DNA of 64,000 bases from Pithys albifrons albifrons. Taxonomy: Eukaryota; Chordata; Aves; Passeriformes; Thamnophilidae. Of the stretch, positions 1 through 14,900 are shown one piece after another; the first letter of the stretch is position 1, and each line of letters starts with the position of its first letter. Position numbers and translations under genes: made by a program. The stretch covers positions 92,944,431-93,008,430 of the forward strand of contig NC_092461.1 of NCBI RefSeq assembly GCF_047495875.1. Direction: 5' to 3'. The notes beneath the pieces are model-generated. The model had not been told where the DNA came from. It saw only the letters and a list, made by a program, of their open reading frames with translations, and made no database searches.

Positions 1-139
1 GAAGTGTTATTTCTGATGCAATTTGTCTGTGCATACGTAAAATTTTTAAGCATTTAAGTTGATGTACAAATGCATATCTTCCAACATCCCTTTCTGTGAA
101 CACAAAAATGAGTTTTAAAGATATCCTTAATAAAATAAA

Positions 140-468
140 CAATTTTCGGCGGAGAGAAAGGACTTCACCAACAAGCTTATGAAGTTTATAGTGAAGACCT
201 TTTATTTCACACAGCACACAGTTTATATAGGGTTAGAGGTACATCTTATTGACTAAAAGGGTTAACACACCACCACGCCAGATACTTCAATTGGTTAAAG
301 CCTATCTCTCACAAGTCCCATGTTTATATTATTTCATTCTGGCTGTTTTCGTGCACCTGCAGAGTCCTGTGAATTCCTACTATGTGAATTCTTGGGGAGT
401 AGCCTCCTCCCTATCAGCCAGCAGCAGCTGAGCTCTTTGCTGCTTCTGGCTGATAGCTCAGTCTCACA
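140..468 (-). mobile_element. probable solo ERV LTR (minus orientation)
   Basis: Read on the minus strand, the segment has LTR promoter architecture: a TATA box TATATAAAC (221-229), an AATAAA signal (201-206), then a stretch ending in CTCTCCGCC near 150. The upstream end is probably near 468, where the plus strand reads GTCTCACA, giving a TG start on the minus strand. A large inverted repeat lies inside the presumed U3. I could not find a convincing target-site duplication, so the boundaries are approximate. A non-LTR origin is possible. Confidence 0.5.
411..456. repeat. 18-bp inverted repeat with 10-nt loop
   Basis: Left arm 411-428 and right arm 439-456 are reverse complements with one mismatch (17 of 18). 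The arms start and end CTATCAGCCAG / CTGGCTGATAG. The loop contains the palindrome GAGCTC. It lies inside the presumed U3 of the LTR at 140-468 and could form a stable hairpin in either strand. Confidence 0.85.
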
Positions 469-2108
469 GGGTTTTCTATAGATCTGAATTGCTCACTTTT
501 GATTTTTATGTAACAACACCTTAAGCCTAAATTTATGTTTCAATTGTGATTCAAAGAGGCTGAAGTCAATGAAGTAGACACTGAGGTGTTAGTGGGAAAA
601 ATAAAAATATATTTCACAAATCAGACCAGATTTTTCTACTTTCCATTTCATAATTATTAATTTCATAAATTTAAACTGTGTTTATGAAAATAAAAGGTAT
701 TTTGGGTAAGCAGATACCTGTTTACCTATATGAGGTTTACATCTTGAAGAAAACAATTAACATATTTAGAATTGGACAGCTACATTCTGTGTCTAACGTG
801 TACCTAACAACAACTAACCTTATATTCCTGTCAAGAACAAGCAATTGTCTGGATAATTTCTGATTTACTGTTTTACTAATTTGTTTTGAAGAACTCACTA
901 TATAACTAATACATTGTTAGTTTAGTCTCCTGGTATTCCCTGTAAAACCAACCTAGTCTGTTGTTGATGTATAGAAAACCTAAAATCACATTGCTTTTTC
1001 TAACTTTCAGCATAAACATACATGCTTATATGCATTTTTTCTTGTTATTACATCATCTATTGGTTAATAGTTTTTCCTTCATTATTGTTAGTCAAAAATG
1101 TGGACTTCACTGATAACACATACTGGAGTCTCTTCAACTCCACTTAGGAAATGCAAACTGGCTTAGATTGGGCAGCCACAAACAGTTTCCTATAAACATA
1201 AACTTCATCTATTAATACTTTAAACATTCTGACTTATATCTCTAGATGGTGGGAATAGTAAAGACCACTTAATTTACCATTCTCTAGAACTTTCCCATCT
1301 AGCTTCAGGAGTCTAGTCTTACACAGGTCAATATCCTTTTTTAATTTTTTAAATTACATTTAGTTTATTAAGGTTTTTATTACCTCTTTTACAAGTATTT
1401 AAGTATTTGTGGGATCATGGCTTTGATTGTGTGTCACACGTACTTGGCAGCAGCAATTTGACCATCACCATTTAAAAGGGCTTTCTCTTGCTGCTCCATC
1501 ATTTTTTTCATGTTCATATGCAGTCCAAGATTCGTATCTCCTATGTCGAGTTTATTGCTGGTTGCACTGCATGGTAGTGCTAAACTACAGTCTAAATTTT
1601 ATGAGATGCCAGGAGTCTAATAAAACATTATAGTAAGAAAAGGATGGTAAATCATCCTGCTATCAATTTTTTTCCCTTTTTTCCCCCTCTATAATTCATA
1701 TGAAATAATGCAGATGATATAAGCAAATAATTTAATCTTAAATGTGTAATGAAGCTAATGGAAAGAGGCTCAATGCTTTTGATACATGCTAGTTTACCTT
1801 AAAATGGTTCTGGTTCCAAACCTCAAGAGTTTTCACACTTATATCACTAACACCTGGGCTTTAGGTATAAATATGAAGCCAGTAACAACTTTTTTCACTT
1901 AGTGTCACTGCCCAGAATTATTAAAAGTATTTACTAAGAACACAGGCTTCATGGACTTAAACAAGACTAGGACTTCAAAATGCCATTTTTTTGGATCATA
2001 TTATGCACTGGAATGTAGTAGTATGTCACACTAACATGGATTTTGTTTCACTAGCCCTCTTCATAAGAAAAAAAAAAACATTGCTACTTTATCAGCAGCT
2101 TTACCTCA

Positions 2109-2230
<122 letters not shown>

Positions 2231-3469
2231 AGAAGTTGAGAAAAAGGCAAACTAGTGAATCGAGACGCAGTGAGAAGGAAGCAGATGGACTATATTTATC
2301 ACTGCAATGCCAAGTAATGATCTCAATGATGATATATGCACCCACAAATTTTTTTCTATTTTGTCTAAAATCTGATCAAAGCACTATTCCTTTATGACCA
2401 TAATCTACTATCAATGGCTATACCATGTAAAGAGCCTTATCATGTGTGGCGAAAAGTTCACAATGGGCTCCCACTTCGCATCATGGGGATGGACAATGCT
2501 CCTGTATTTCCAGGGCTGTTAAGACCCAAAGCTTTGTTGCAACCAATGTGATGTCTGAGACTCCATAAAGGGAAAACACTCATAAAGGAAAATCTTACAC
2601 ATTCTCAAGTACTGATTTGAAACCGCTGTCAGCTGGTCCTAGCATGAATCAGCAGAGCTTAGCTTACAACATTTAGGGACTGATAAAGCCTAATGAACTC
2701 CTCTGTGCCCTCCCCCTCTCTTAGACCATGCTGTCATGGGGCAGCACGTGGTATAGTTTGCTTAAAGGCGACATACAACCATGTACCAACAGATTCTTTC
2801 ACCTGTAATTTTTTTTAATAATGGCAAGACTGTCCTCTCTGAGCTGCCTAATAGGACAAAGAAGCCAGATAATACACAAAGCAATCTGGCTTACCAATTT
2901 AGGGGTTTTTTTTCATGTAACTGACAGGCTTTCTGTCTTAATCACTGCTGGTTTTCTTCCAGCCACATGACTGCAAAACCAGTTTCACACTGCTATTCCT
3001 TATAGATAAGCAAAAATAGTTTTAGCCTGTAACAGGATTACAGACTGAAATGAAAAGAAGGGCACACTAATTTTAAGTTAATAAAATTATGATCATATTC
3101 ATGGCACTGATTGTCTTTTTAATTTGGTTTTAATAACAGAAATAGGAGAAGGCAATCACAGTGTAAAACAAGTACCTCAAATGCAAACACAGAAAATAGA
3201 AGATGGAAGATATGTGATATTAAACATGAAAATTTAGAAGTGTAAGTATCATATGCAGATGCTTTCCAATGACCATCTGTATGGGTCATTTCCTGACAAT
3301 TATTACTACAACAGCTCCTTAATTACTTCTTTCATGGACTCTACATCATGTTTTAAAATTACTAAGACACTTTTTTACATTATAAATTTTTACAATCAAA
3401 CAAACTGAAAATATAGGTAACTTTTTATTTAAAGAATAATTTTTCTTTAAACAGCAAGTCACAATGGTC

Positions 3470-3491
3470 AGCCCACCAAGATTGGTGGGCT
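3470..3491. repeat. 10-bp perfect inverted repeat, 2-nt spacer
   Basis: AGCCCACCAA (3470-3479) is followed after GA by its exact reverse complement TTGGTGGGCT (3482-3491). It is a short intronic near-palindrome with no associated element recognised. Confidence 0.8.
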
Positions 3492-6400
3492 TACCTTTTA
3501 TCCTTTTGTGATTTTTTTCAGGTTTTAGGTTAATTCTGTGAAAATATATTTACTTACAGAAAATACTAGCTTTTTCTGCTAGTATACTAGTACAAATGAA
3601 TTATTGTTAGTTTAGCTCCAACCATGCCATTAACTGCTCCTTCTGATACAGGTTTTTCTCAATAAACAGAAAAACTGTTTTTCTGAAACAAACCATCAGT
3701 GATGCCAAAAGAAAACAGAACTGTCCTGATCATAGTTCAGCTAATGCCCAGAATATTTTCACCAAGTATGAAAGTCCACTCAACTCAAACTATTATTTGC
3801 TACCTACAGAAAGTAGCATTTCCTTTAGCTAACAGTTAACAGCATTGTACTTTTCAAAGGAATAGGCTTCTACCCTGTACTGTTCTACTTTCTTCTGTAG
3901 AACAAGAACTTTCCAAGTTCTAGATTCGCTTTCTTGATATTTTCTTGAGTTTCTTCTGAAACCAGTTCTAGTCATTCTTTTAATCTGAAAAAGACTAGTT
4001 TACCATTACTCAGCTACTCTGAGGAGAAAAACAGAGGATTTACCAAATACTGTTGAGTAAAACTAGACCATTATTAACATGAGGACAATGATAAAAAAAT
4101 ACACATTAAATATAATTAAAATAGACTAAGACTTTATAGATAGGCTTCAGTTTTGGGTAAAAAGCTGATGACTACAAAATTCACACTTCAAACTATCTAC
4201 TGACTTGCTGTGACTTGGTCCCTTCAGAACTCATTCATGAACTCTGCAATTGAGGAATTCAATTGTATGTGTTTGGGTTTTTCTGAGCAAAACTTACTGA
4301 AATTGAGTCACTGAGAAATTTCTTTGAAACCCTCTTGGCTCATCTGCTAGAAACGAAGTACTCTGTGGATTTCAGAGCTCTTAGACTTTTTGTTTAACTA
4401 TTGAGTAACCTCGCCAAAGACACACCTTACTACATTTTGTGCCAAAGAAGTTGAAAAACTTTTCCCTTCACTACTGCAATCACATATTTGCTGTTTTCCA
4501 GATGCACCTATTATGGAGATTTTGCAAACGAAAGGTGATTCTTTCTCAGCTCAAGATATTAGGAGCTTTATAAGAATTTACAAGGTTTACACTGTTGTTC
4601 TAGAAGACAATGGTGTTTTTTCCCTTTCAACACTCTAACCACTAGTCTGACACATGTCATCTTGTGTCTGGGCTGGGGGGTATTTGTACTATAATTCTAG
4701 TCTTTGCTTCCTATTTCTATACTTTTTTTTTTTACCACCCTCAAGTTATTTTCTTCCTTTGTAAATACTCTAAATGTATAATGAAATGAAAACTTCTGGT
4801 TTTCTTTCTACAGAGGTTCGTCACTTCTTTCAAATAAATAAATTTGCAAAGCCTCACCTCCAGTTCTAGAACTGCCAATTCCTATTGCAAACATACCAAT
4901 TTTGAATGGAATTTGTGAAACTCAGAATACAAAAGGCTGCCTATTTTGTTTTAGCAGATGCTTGCAGTCCTGGAAAGCATATCACCAGTGGTACAAGCAG
5001 TTTTAGAGCTCAGCAGCAACAGGTTCATTCCACCAACTCCAAGTAAAGAGAATTGTAAACTACTACACTTCCAGTTCTCTGTTGTGTAAATAGGATCATT
5101 TCAACTTGGGGGATCTGATGTAGAAAGTTGTAACAAAGCTGCATTAAGTTCTTGTGGGGATCCATAGTTCCTAAGTAAATCTTGCACTGACTTATAATAC
5201 AGAAGCAGTGTAATTCCAGGTGGTTTTAGTTCCTTGTTAACAATTTAATGAAGGTTGTAGCTCTGTATCTGTTTATATCTGTTTGCTTACTTTAAAGATC
5301 AATACTTCATTTTCCCAAAACAGAAACTATGAGAGCCGATCATCAATAAACCTGGACGGACATTTTTTCTGCATCCACAAGACAGGTTTGGGGACAAGCC
5401 AAGACAAAGGTCCAAGACAACAGAGTCCATGCCAAGCATGGCTATGATGGAGAGAATCAGAAACCAGCACTCCCACAGCATTACAGGGGCATGGACTGAT
5501 GGCACCAGCCTTAGCTGAAGTAGGGTTGTGGGGTATGAGATAGCCTTGGGGGGCTGGTCAGAAAGGGCTTTTTGGTGCACTCAGAGTCCTGACACCAAAT
5601 TTTTGTTGTTCTTCGCTTCCTATATGAACTCTGTATGATGATTCTCTGCATATAATATATAAATGAGCATGTACCTCACAAGTAGACAAAAGTTTCACAC
5701 AGATAAATGTTGTTTTAGGTAAAATGAGATTGCTCACTCCAGCAGGATTATTAAAGTGAGCACTTGCTAACCAGTAGTAAATAGTAAACAACTGTTTTTT
5801 CCACAGTATTTAATTTCAATTTTATCAGGTTTTTTTTTTCCCAGGAATGTAGTAAAGAAAGGTGATAATCATTCTATTGATGATAGTTTGGATTCAAGGG
5901 TCTCCACTAACCAAGGTTTCAAAGCAGGTTTCAAATTACATGTTTAAAGGCACAGTTCAATCAGTTAATCCTAACTCTGCCAGTTACAAAATAAATTTAA
6001 TAATTTTTAGATTAATCATACTCCTTTGCTTTTAACAGATATTTCCAATGACCTTTTGGTTCACTAAAGCTGCGTGTAAGTAAAGCAAGATAAATCCTTG
6101 TCATTCAGGGCAGTCTAATCCTACCAGATGCTGACCATAAGAGACTCCTAACAAATGAGAACTGGTCAAACCAGATGGATTACACAATCAGATATTTTAT
6201 TAAGATTTCCTGCTGTCCAAAGTATACTGTGTTCTTAAAATGCTGTCCTGTAGGAGTTTCAGTACAGAAATATAAATATATGTGCATGAAAGAAATGAAT
6301 GATAAGTAAAAGTATTTCCTCACTACATGGACTAAATGTAAATTGTGAGTAATTGCATAGGACAGATTACAATTTCTGGGATTAGTAGAGATCTCATCAT

Positions 6401-9400
6401 ATATGATGCATTACAAGCAAACGTAATTACCTCTATTTTCATTCCAATGAAACAAACACATTACTCACGTTTAAAGGCTTAAAAGCATTGAATGAAACTT
6501 ACTTTCAAGAAACACTCTATCTGGATAAAACAAATTCCAGAGATGCACTTCAATTGATAGACAAATTGTTTGCAACTACAAAAATGAGATAGGTGGTACA
6601 ACCTTATTTGAAGCAGAAAGAAAATGCAAAAACAAAAGATGAAGCCTAAAGAAACAAAGAGGAAACAGTAAAATATTACTTTAGCTATTAGGAAAGCATC
6701 CTCTAATTTCCATCCAAATTCTCTAAAGTAAGAAAATTAAAGTAAGAAAAAAATCTTTCTCATGCTTTTTGATCACCGTGGCTAAACACAATCAGGAACT
6801 CTGATGTTAAGCCTTCAGTTGTGTGTAATTGATAGGAAGGTAGGGTTCTTGTGGTAGGGGAATGTTAATTAGAGGGCTTTAAGGTGATTTTAAAAACAGC
6901 TCAAGTTAGAAGGTGATTTCTCTGCAACAAAAAGATAAAATCAATTCATCTTATTAAGAGGTAGATCACTTGCTATCATGTATTTGAAGACACCAGCCTA
7001 TTACAGTGAAATTAAAAATTATCTAGAAAAAAACCCAGGGATCTGTACTTTGAGAAAACATGAACAGATTAAGTTCCACTTAATCTACTAGCACGTTAGG
7101 GACATGCACAATAGGTTCAGCAAGACTTTGAGCAGTCTTAAAAAAACAACTCTCTTCAATAAATTGGACACTAAGACAAGTTAACACGCAACTCAGTAGT
7201 ACAGCAGAGAGGAAAAAGGCACAGTACATTCCTTATGGAAAAAAACGGATAACGCACTGCCAAGCTAGAAAGGATCCCAAAGACAGTAGGCAAGGATTAA
7301 AAGTTAATGATATGTGCTATAAGAAATTATATCTGTTCACATGAGGAGTTCAAGAGCACCAATAAAAAAAACTGAGAAAGAAAATATACACAAAATATAG
7401 TTCTGGTTCCTTAAGTGTGAAATGCCATCTCCAAAACTGAGGGCAGCGTGGTTTCTGATGGCTTCCAGGTAAATAGGACAACCATTCTCCTGCAAGTTTA
7501 TCAGACTTGACTCCTAAGAGATAGCAGAACAAAAGCAAAGGATGTAGAGGTTGTAATACTATACAATAGTAATTTTCATGCCAGTTATTATGAATGTAAA
7601 TTGAGGGCATATAGAGAATAGATTATTTAATAATTCATAAACCAATGCCAGAACTGCAAGTAATTAAGCAAGCATTTAGAACTGCTTGTTCATTAAAGCA
7701 AGGGTATGCAACAGGACTACTGAAAGTTGGTGCATACACTTAAATGACTAGGAGTGCTGAAATACTCAATATTTTATTTCGGAGAGAATGTGGAGGCAGA
7801 CAAGTATAGGTACTCTAAATTATTATGTATGGAGTGTCATCAGAACATAGAAAGCAAAATATAGAATATACCTGCATCTTTTTCTGAGAAATAAAATTTC
7901 ACCGGGTTTAGAGTATATGTTTAGAGAAAAAATACTTAGAAAAAATGAAAATAAAAGTTAAAGCTACTTCGAATACATAGTAAAGATGCTTTATATTGGT
8001 GAATTTGTCTAGATCAAGAAATAAGAACAGAACAAGATGGAAAGTCACATGGTAGCATGGAAAAGAACAAATCACAATCTAGAAAAAGATAATTAATTTC
8101 TTTTGAAGCACACACTATTACATGCCTCTCAAAAGCACTTCTGTGGTAGTCTTCATGTGGTAGACTGTTCAAGTACTGAACCAAAAATCAGGGTCTCAAC
8201 ATCAAAATATATAAGTGTACAATGTATAGTAATCATTAGTGATACTTATATACATACACATTTCAAACATGTTTATTACACTCAGGACTCACCATTTACT
8301 AAAACAATTCTGAGCAGAATTCATTGAGAGGGATAATTAAAACAAACATGAATGATAATTACATATTGCTTAAGTCAATGTTAATAGTGTGAAAAAAAGC
8401 TATTATTTATAATTACAAAAGAAAGTGCCTTTATGTAAAATCCTCCTTGGTTAGGCAGAATGAAAGCAACAGTAACATTTATAGATCTACAGTCTCTTCA
8501 TCCATGATGGATGAAATATTTTTTATTCCAATACTAACTAGGAAGGGTGCTACATGGATATTGGCAAAGTTAATGGGCATTTCTAAGGAATGAGTCATCT
8601 CGTCCATAAATAGATGTCTAAAATAGTTGAGATGAATTACACCCTGGAAAAGCCTCTCTCCTTTCTCCCTTAACTATGAATGAAGCTTAGATGACTCTCA
8701 GATACAGACAGCTGAACTGGAGCTGAATTCTGGGTCACAAAATCTAACCCTGTCTCAAACTGGTGTTCCAGTGGCATTCACTGAAACTTAGAAGCCCCAA
8801 AGATCTCTTACCTTCATAAACAGTTCTCAGGGCAAGGTCAGAGGGGTTGGCTGCCTTCCTGCATCCATCCTCAATCTGACCACCCAATGGCTGGGGGAGA
8901 ACACACAGATTCTTCTACCTCTTGGCTGGTAGAGGACATTTGTACAAACCAAGGGTTTTGTGAAAAACTTTGAAGTCTTTATATATCTGGGATATTTTTT
9001 TCCAGAAAATCTGGGCCAAGTTTGAAATTTTACCATGCACTCAGTTGCTGTACCAAAGCTATAGCTGTTTACTAATGGTTTAATTACATCAGACTCAAGG
9101 GACTATGTTAACATTTATGAAAACCTCTGTACCCAGGAGTAAGTGTTGTTATCAACTGAAAACTATGAATACAAGCCTCAATGGGAAACTAAAAAAGAAA
9201 GAAACATTTACCTAATATAAAGATTGGATGACATTTTGGTGAAAGGAAGATTATAGAACCTGTGAGAATACAGATGATAAGAAATTATTATAACATTATT
9301 TCAAAAATCCTCCAAAATAGCAATTCACATTCCTCAGTCTTCCTAAATGTGGAAAGGTCAGCAATACCCAACTTAGGTTTAATTCTGTTCTATGCTTGAA

Positions 9401-11342
9401 CTGTGGGAATACTTGCCTTCATTGCAACACACTGGGGTATTTAGGCTTTAGGCTTTTCAGGCATGAAGTAACAGGTTTGCTTAAAATTTGAGAACAGTAT
9501 AATAAATTATTTTCTACATAGCAATGCACTGCTCCAAACAGTTTTGGTTAGATTAACTTTTAAAAAAAACCCTGTGGTTAAAACATCATAAATCCCTATT
9601 TCTTCTTTCAGGTGAAAACCAGAAAAAAGACACCATTTCAGGGTCCAAGGTCATCATATTACAATGTTAAACCAAATGATAATGCTGCTATAAATAGAGA
9701 AGAAAATTTTCATTCTTCAGCCCCTTCTGGAAAAATACAGGAGAAGTTACCTTCTATCTCTTCTGAGTCAAAGAGGTTCTGCTACATTAGAGAACTAAAT
9801 TGGATGCTAGCTGAAGTGGTATTACTGGGCAGAGAAAAGTACTTATGAGATTTTAAAAATAAATATTCCTCTTTCTCTCCACTGTGTATCATTTACATTG
9901 AAAGAACTTTTTTCATTTGCACTTGTCTATTGAATTGAAGCATCCTTTCCTGTTTTCTTAGGACTGGAATTCTGTACTGCATTGTATAAGGACTGTAACT
10001 TTAATCTATTCGGAAACTAAAGTTAGAAGAAACTAAACTGAAGACACATGAAGCAAAGGAGTAATGCATTTCTTAGTTTTATGTATTGAAATGTCACAGT
10101 AATGTGTAATTTTCCAAAAAAACTTTTTCAAGTCTTTAAACTAGGATTAGTCACTGATTAATTTTCTTCTGTCTCAGATGCTCACTAATACCATTCCTGT
10201 GATCACTGGGATTATTATCTGAGGACACAACTTGTTTACAAATGCAAATGCCCACCTTCTGCACATGCAAGCGCTGCTGAGCTGATCATTCTGTCATAAT
10301 GATTCAGCATCAGCTGTCTGTGCAGACAGCATATTTGCTTTATTCAATTTTATAATGCAGAAAACCAAAATAGTTTCACAAATATTTCTAAAGTGCAATT
10401 TTTTTTTTGGCATCCCCTCTGTTTGTGAGATGCAGAAAAAACATCAGCAGCTCAGACCTTCCAAAGTAGGACTGTAAATATGGCTATGATAGTTGCATCA
10501 AGAGTCTGCAGTCACCCATCTCTCCTGGAGAAACTGAAGGGTTGTGAAACCTTGAACAACTGATATACTGTCAGTGTTACCAAAAAATCTCTTTTTTTCT
10601 TGGTTTCAAACCCACAGTCCAGAAGAAGGTTGAAAGCCACAGTCTTAGTAGTGGTAGTCTTCATAATAGGAACCATATCCTTCCCTTTGGATCTCCTCAA
10701 AGGACTTCATATTTCAAATAACAAACATACTATCTCACAGGCTAGCTAAAAGGCTACATAACCTAGGATATATGGGGGAAAATATCATCCCCAGATATCA
10801 ACCATGCTTTTATTTACAGAAAGGATTTCTGTATATTCCATCTGTAAATCCCAACTGATGCCAAAGTCTGTTAACGCAGGTGTTACTACATTCAAATCTA
10901 CATATTTTAGATAATGTTTACAGTGACCGATACAATTTCTGATAAGAGTACTTGATAGGCTCAATTTTGTTGCCATTTCATGCTGCAACAAGGTTCAAAT
11001 GGCCAAAGACAATTAATATTTTTCTAGTTGGGAAATTTATTATTCAGTGCAGTAACGTCTGACAAAGTGTCATTTCAGTATATAGTGTCGAGAAGGTTCA
11101 CAGAACCTCCTATGGTATCCATTCAATTAAGACTTCTCCCTATATCTTTTGAAGACATCCTGTAGTGAGAGCTTAATGCTATAATTAAACCTTTTGTAGG
11201 ATGTAGCTGGTCCAGCCTTTAACTGCATGAAAAATAAATCTCCTAAAAAGTATTTTCATTGGTTATGGAACAGACAATTTTGAGACAGAATGCTTTAAGA
11301 ATAAATCCTTGATGTCTGGACTCTACTCAAACAAGAGTACTC

Positions 11343-11382
11343 CAGCATACTCCATCAAACATACACATGATGGAGTATGCTG
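11343..11382. repeat. 15-bp perfect inverted repeat with 10-nt loop
   Basis: CAGCATACTCCATCA (11343-11357) is exactly complementary to TGATGGAGTATGCTG (11368-11382), separated by 10 nt. No surrounding element or target duplication was recognised. In the GABBR2 pre-mRNA it would form a 15-bp perfect hairpin. Confidence 0.9.
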
Positions 11383-11890
11383 TCTCCCCTGAAACTACTG
11401 TACTTGCTTGAAGACAGTCTTAGATAAAACCATGGACTTGTCCAGAAATAGGAGCCACTTCCCAGACTACCCTCTCAAACAGATTCTACTGGCTAAAGAT
11501 GAAGTTTCAATTCAGGACAGCACAAGAATAGCCAGAAAAACAATCCATAATCAACAATTAATTTTAATCAAGAAACAGAACAAGACAACAGCTGTTCAAG
11601 CATTTTCAACAGCTCCAAACAGTTCTGTTTCCTAAAGCAGTACATTCATATGTTAAGATTTTCTATGCCAGGACTTGCTCAATAAAGGGTTGTTAATCAC
11701 CTCTTTGAGGAAGAGACATTAACCTTAGCACTGAAGCACTGATATCTGTAGATGCTATACATTTATGAGAAAGCAGCAGTCTTGTAGGAGCTGTATGGTG
11801 GCTTTGCACACAGCTCTTCATTGTACGAAATCTCACTTGAGTCTACCCATCAGTAAATGCTTCCTGAAGAAATGTCTTTATTTTACTGTT

Positions 11891-11917
11891 ACAAACAAAC
11901 AAACAAACAAACAAAAA
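11891..11917. repeat. (AAAC)n simple repeat
   Basis: About six ACAA units in a row followed by a short A-run. It is an ordinary short microsatellite in the intron. Confidence 0.9.
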
Positions 11918-14900
11918 GGTAATCTTAGAAAATGTCAAAAACACAGATGAAGCGGATCATGTGCAAAATTAATAGTATCTAACATTTAGTTGGCATTAAT
12001 GGTCTCAGAAAAAAGGATAAAACTAAAAATAAAGCTGGCAAACTTAAAACACATGAAAGACTAGGCATACAATTTTAACAACTTAAACATATTTTGAAAA
12101 GGTGCCTTGCATTTGACACAAAATCAAATTGTGATTTCTGGGAAGCACACAACGTTGTCCCTGTTGCCTGTTCCTTATATGCAGCAGTGAGTTGAAGTTC
12201 AAGGCTGCATAAAGGAGTGTGAGAGAAAGTTGTTGAAAGTTCGCAACAGAAAAATAATTGATCTTTGAATGGCACGCTCTGGCATAAGAGGAGTGTAGTG
12301 GTTATCAGCTGGGGTGAAGAAAGTTAAAGACAAAATACTATTTTTGCTTCTAATCTCTCTTTCTCTCTCCATGCCACTTCCCCCTAGAAACTGATAATGG
12401 CACCACCATCTATTACAACACTGATTTTCTCAAATTCATCATGAGAGACATGACTGTCCTCTGCTAAAAGCTTTACAGAGTAACTACTTCTGTTAAAAAA
12501 CACCAAGCAACTTAAAATGTGTAGGAAGCCACAATCACATTCTTCTTTGGAAAGCACGAATTAAGATAAGAGAACTAGTTAATAGCTCAGGCCAGTCAAT
12601 TTAATATATGGTGTGCTAACTTTAAATTAAATCCACTTTTTAATCTAAGTTAAATTAAGGTAAAGCAAGCTAAAGTATTGTCACCATTAGAGCATTTGCA
12701 TCCTACTTTCTAGGACTACTAGATAATTAAACTTTATTTTGGAATTTGGGGATTATCCCCTGGTTCTCCAAGATCAAAGAAAATACAGAAACTATATTAA
12801 CATCTTTTTTAATATTGAAGAAAACCTTGCAGCAGCATTTCCTGTAATGGTGTATGACTGTTATTTCACACTTTATTTACTTCAGAATCCTCAGAAGGAT
12901 GCCATATGGTGGTGATAATCTACTGTACTTGAGCGTCTCAGTTAGATTCATATACTTCCTCCACTGAGATTTCAATTGTTGGCTGAAGCTGTACTGCAGT
13001 TACCTGTGAAAAGTCCTTCTAGAAAAGAGATTTTCCCCTGGCTCTTGTACATATCTTTTCGAACCCTTAATGCCTTTGTTAATTGCTCCTGCTCTTTCTC
13101 TTCTCCTTTGACAGACTTCTATCTTCTGAGATTTCTTCCTTCTAGTATCTTTTCCTGAAACTTCTCAAATCACAATAATTCTTGGTATATCTCATATCAA
13201 GTCCTTTATAAATAAATTCTGCACATTATTTTATGGTGTTCTCAATGGAATTCTGCGTAGGCATTGTTCTGCATCTTGACCTATTGTTTTAAGCAGCCTT
13301 GTGGGGCTTGTACTCATCTTACAGCAATGCCGTTAAAAAAACCATGGTGGCATCTTTTAATTTAATTGGCTTCACATTCTCTTTTCCTGCAGACAAATCT
13401 TGCAAGATCACATTAACACAAGCTATTTGGTTTAAGAAAGTAAAGCCAATTTTATCCATGACTGGAAATTCGCACAAAAATACATGCAGTTTATCAGCAC
13501 TGTCTGAGAGGAAGTCCATAATAGAGTATGGAAACCAGAAGACAAAATCTTCTGGGTTACCTGAAAATCACTTGGGGTTTTTTTATACTACAGATTAAGG
13601 AAGCAATTTCAGTCTGTGTGTTTGGGCAACTTGCTGGCAAATTCAGGCGGTAAAAATGATGTCTGTTTGTTATGGACTGGTGGTCATCTCCCTGACCATG
13701 TGTGCTAGAACTTTTCACTGTTGCTGCCCTTTTCATTTTACCCTTATGGATTACGTCTGGAACTCATACAACACCTGGAATGAGAGTTTATCTTTCTATA
13801 TCCCTAAAAGAACTAACAACAATCTAGTATGAAAAAACTTTCAGTACTTTCAAAAGCATATGTAGTGCTTTATTTTATCCCTCTTAGGAAGGAGACAATA
13901 CACACAGTGTTATTAAGGGATATGCCTTTGAATTCACTGGAACTGAACAATCTCCTTAAAAATAACTTCTATCTGTTTCTGAGTTTTAAATAAATTCCAC
14001 GCTGTTTGTTACATGTTTTCAATTCGTCTGAAGGATAATGCCCACTTAGCATTAAAAAACTCTGTCAAACTGTAACATTAATATCCTATAACAATCATCT
14101 CCCTCCTTTAAACCAGAAAGAGACCGAGAAGCATAGGGTATAATCCTGGTAGTCCACACAAGCAAACTCTGGCAAGACAAAGCTATAGTGGACTGGGAGT
14201 TAGGAGAAAACCATTAACTTTGCTTATGTTCTCTTTTTTTACAGAACATTTCTGTTTAAATTCTGCAGGTATATTTGAATTTAGATGTGTGGATCCTGCA
14301 ATCTGAATAATTCTTTAAATTGTCATCTATTTATTAATTTTAATTCTCAGCAAATTTGGAAGATAATATCTAGAAGAATAGGTGTTATTAGAGCATTCAG
14401 GAAATTGACCATTCATCACTAATATGTGCAAATAAACATTTAAATATCGATCTACTGACATGGAACCACTACTGACATTTGGGTCTAAGAATGTATATTA
14501 GAAAAAGGAGGAAGAGAATCTTAAGTAATAGTCCTAAAGAAAAGGAGAAATGAAAGAAGTGGGAATATGTTATAATGTAGTGCATCTTTTAGTTTCCAAT
14601 CATTTCTCCAAACTGCTATACAACAGAGTTTAATAGATTAATTTTCAGCTTTACCAAGGGCAGTGGCATGCAAGTGTCTTCACCTGGTGACATGGTGTGA
14701 AAAGAACCTACAGGAATTGAATGAGACCTCTTACCAAGGCCATTTATCCTTGTGGGAAACAAGCATATGCAGAACAGAGTAACTTCCCCCTAAGATGATG
14801 TGCTGGATTCATGGAAAGGATGGAGCCCCTACTGTGAACATCTGTTTCCAAAATTCTCTCTCAACAGCACAAGTTTTCTCTCAAAAGCAGTGACTTTTTC

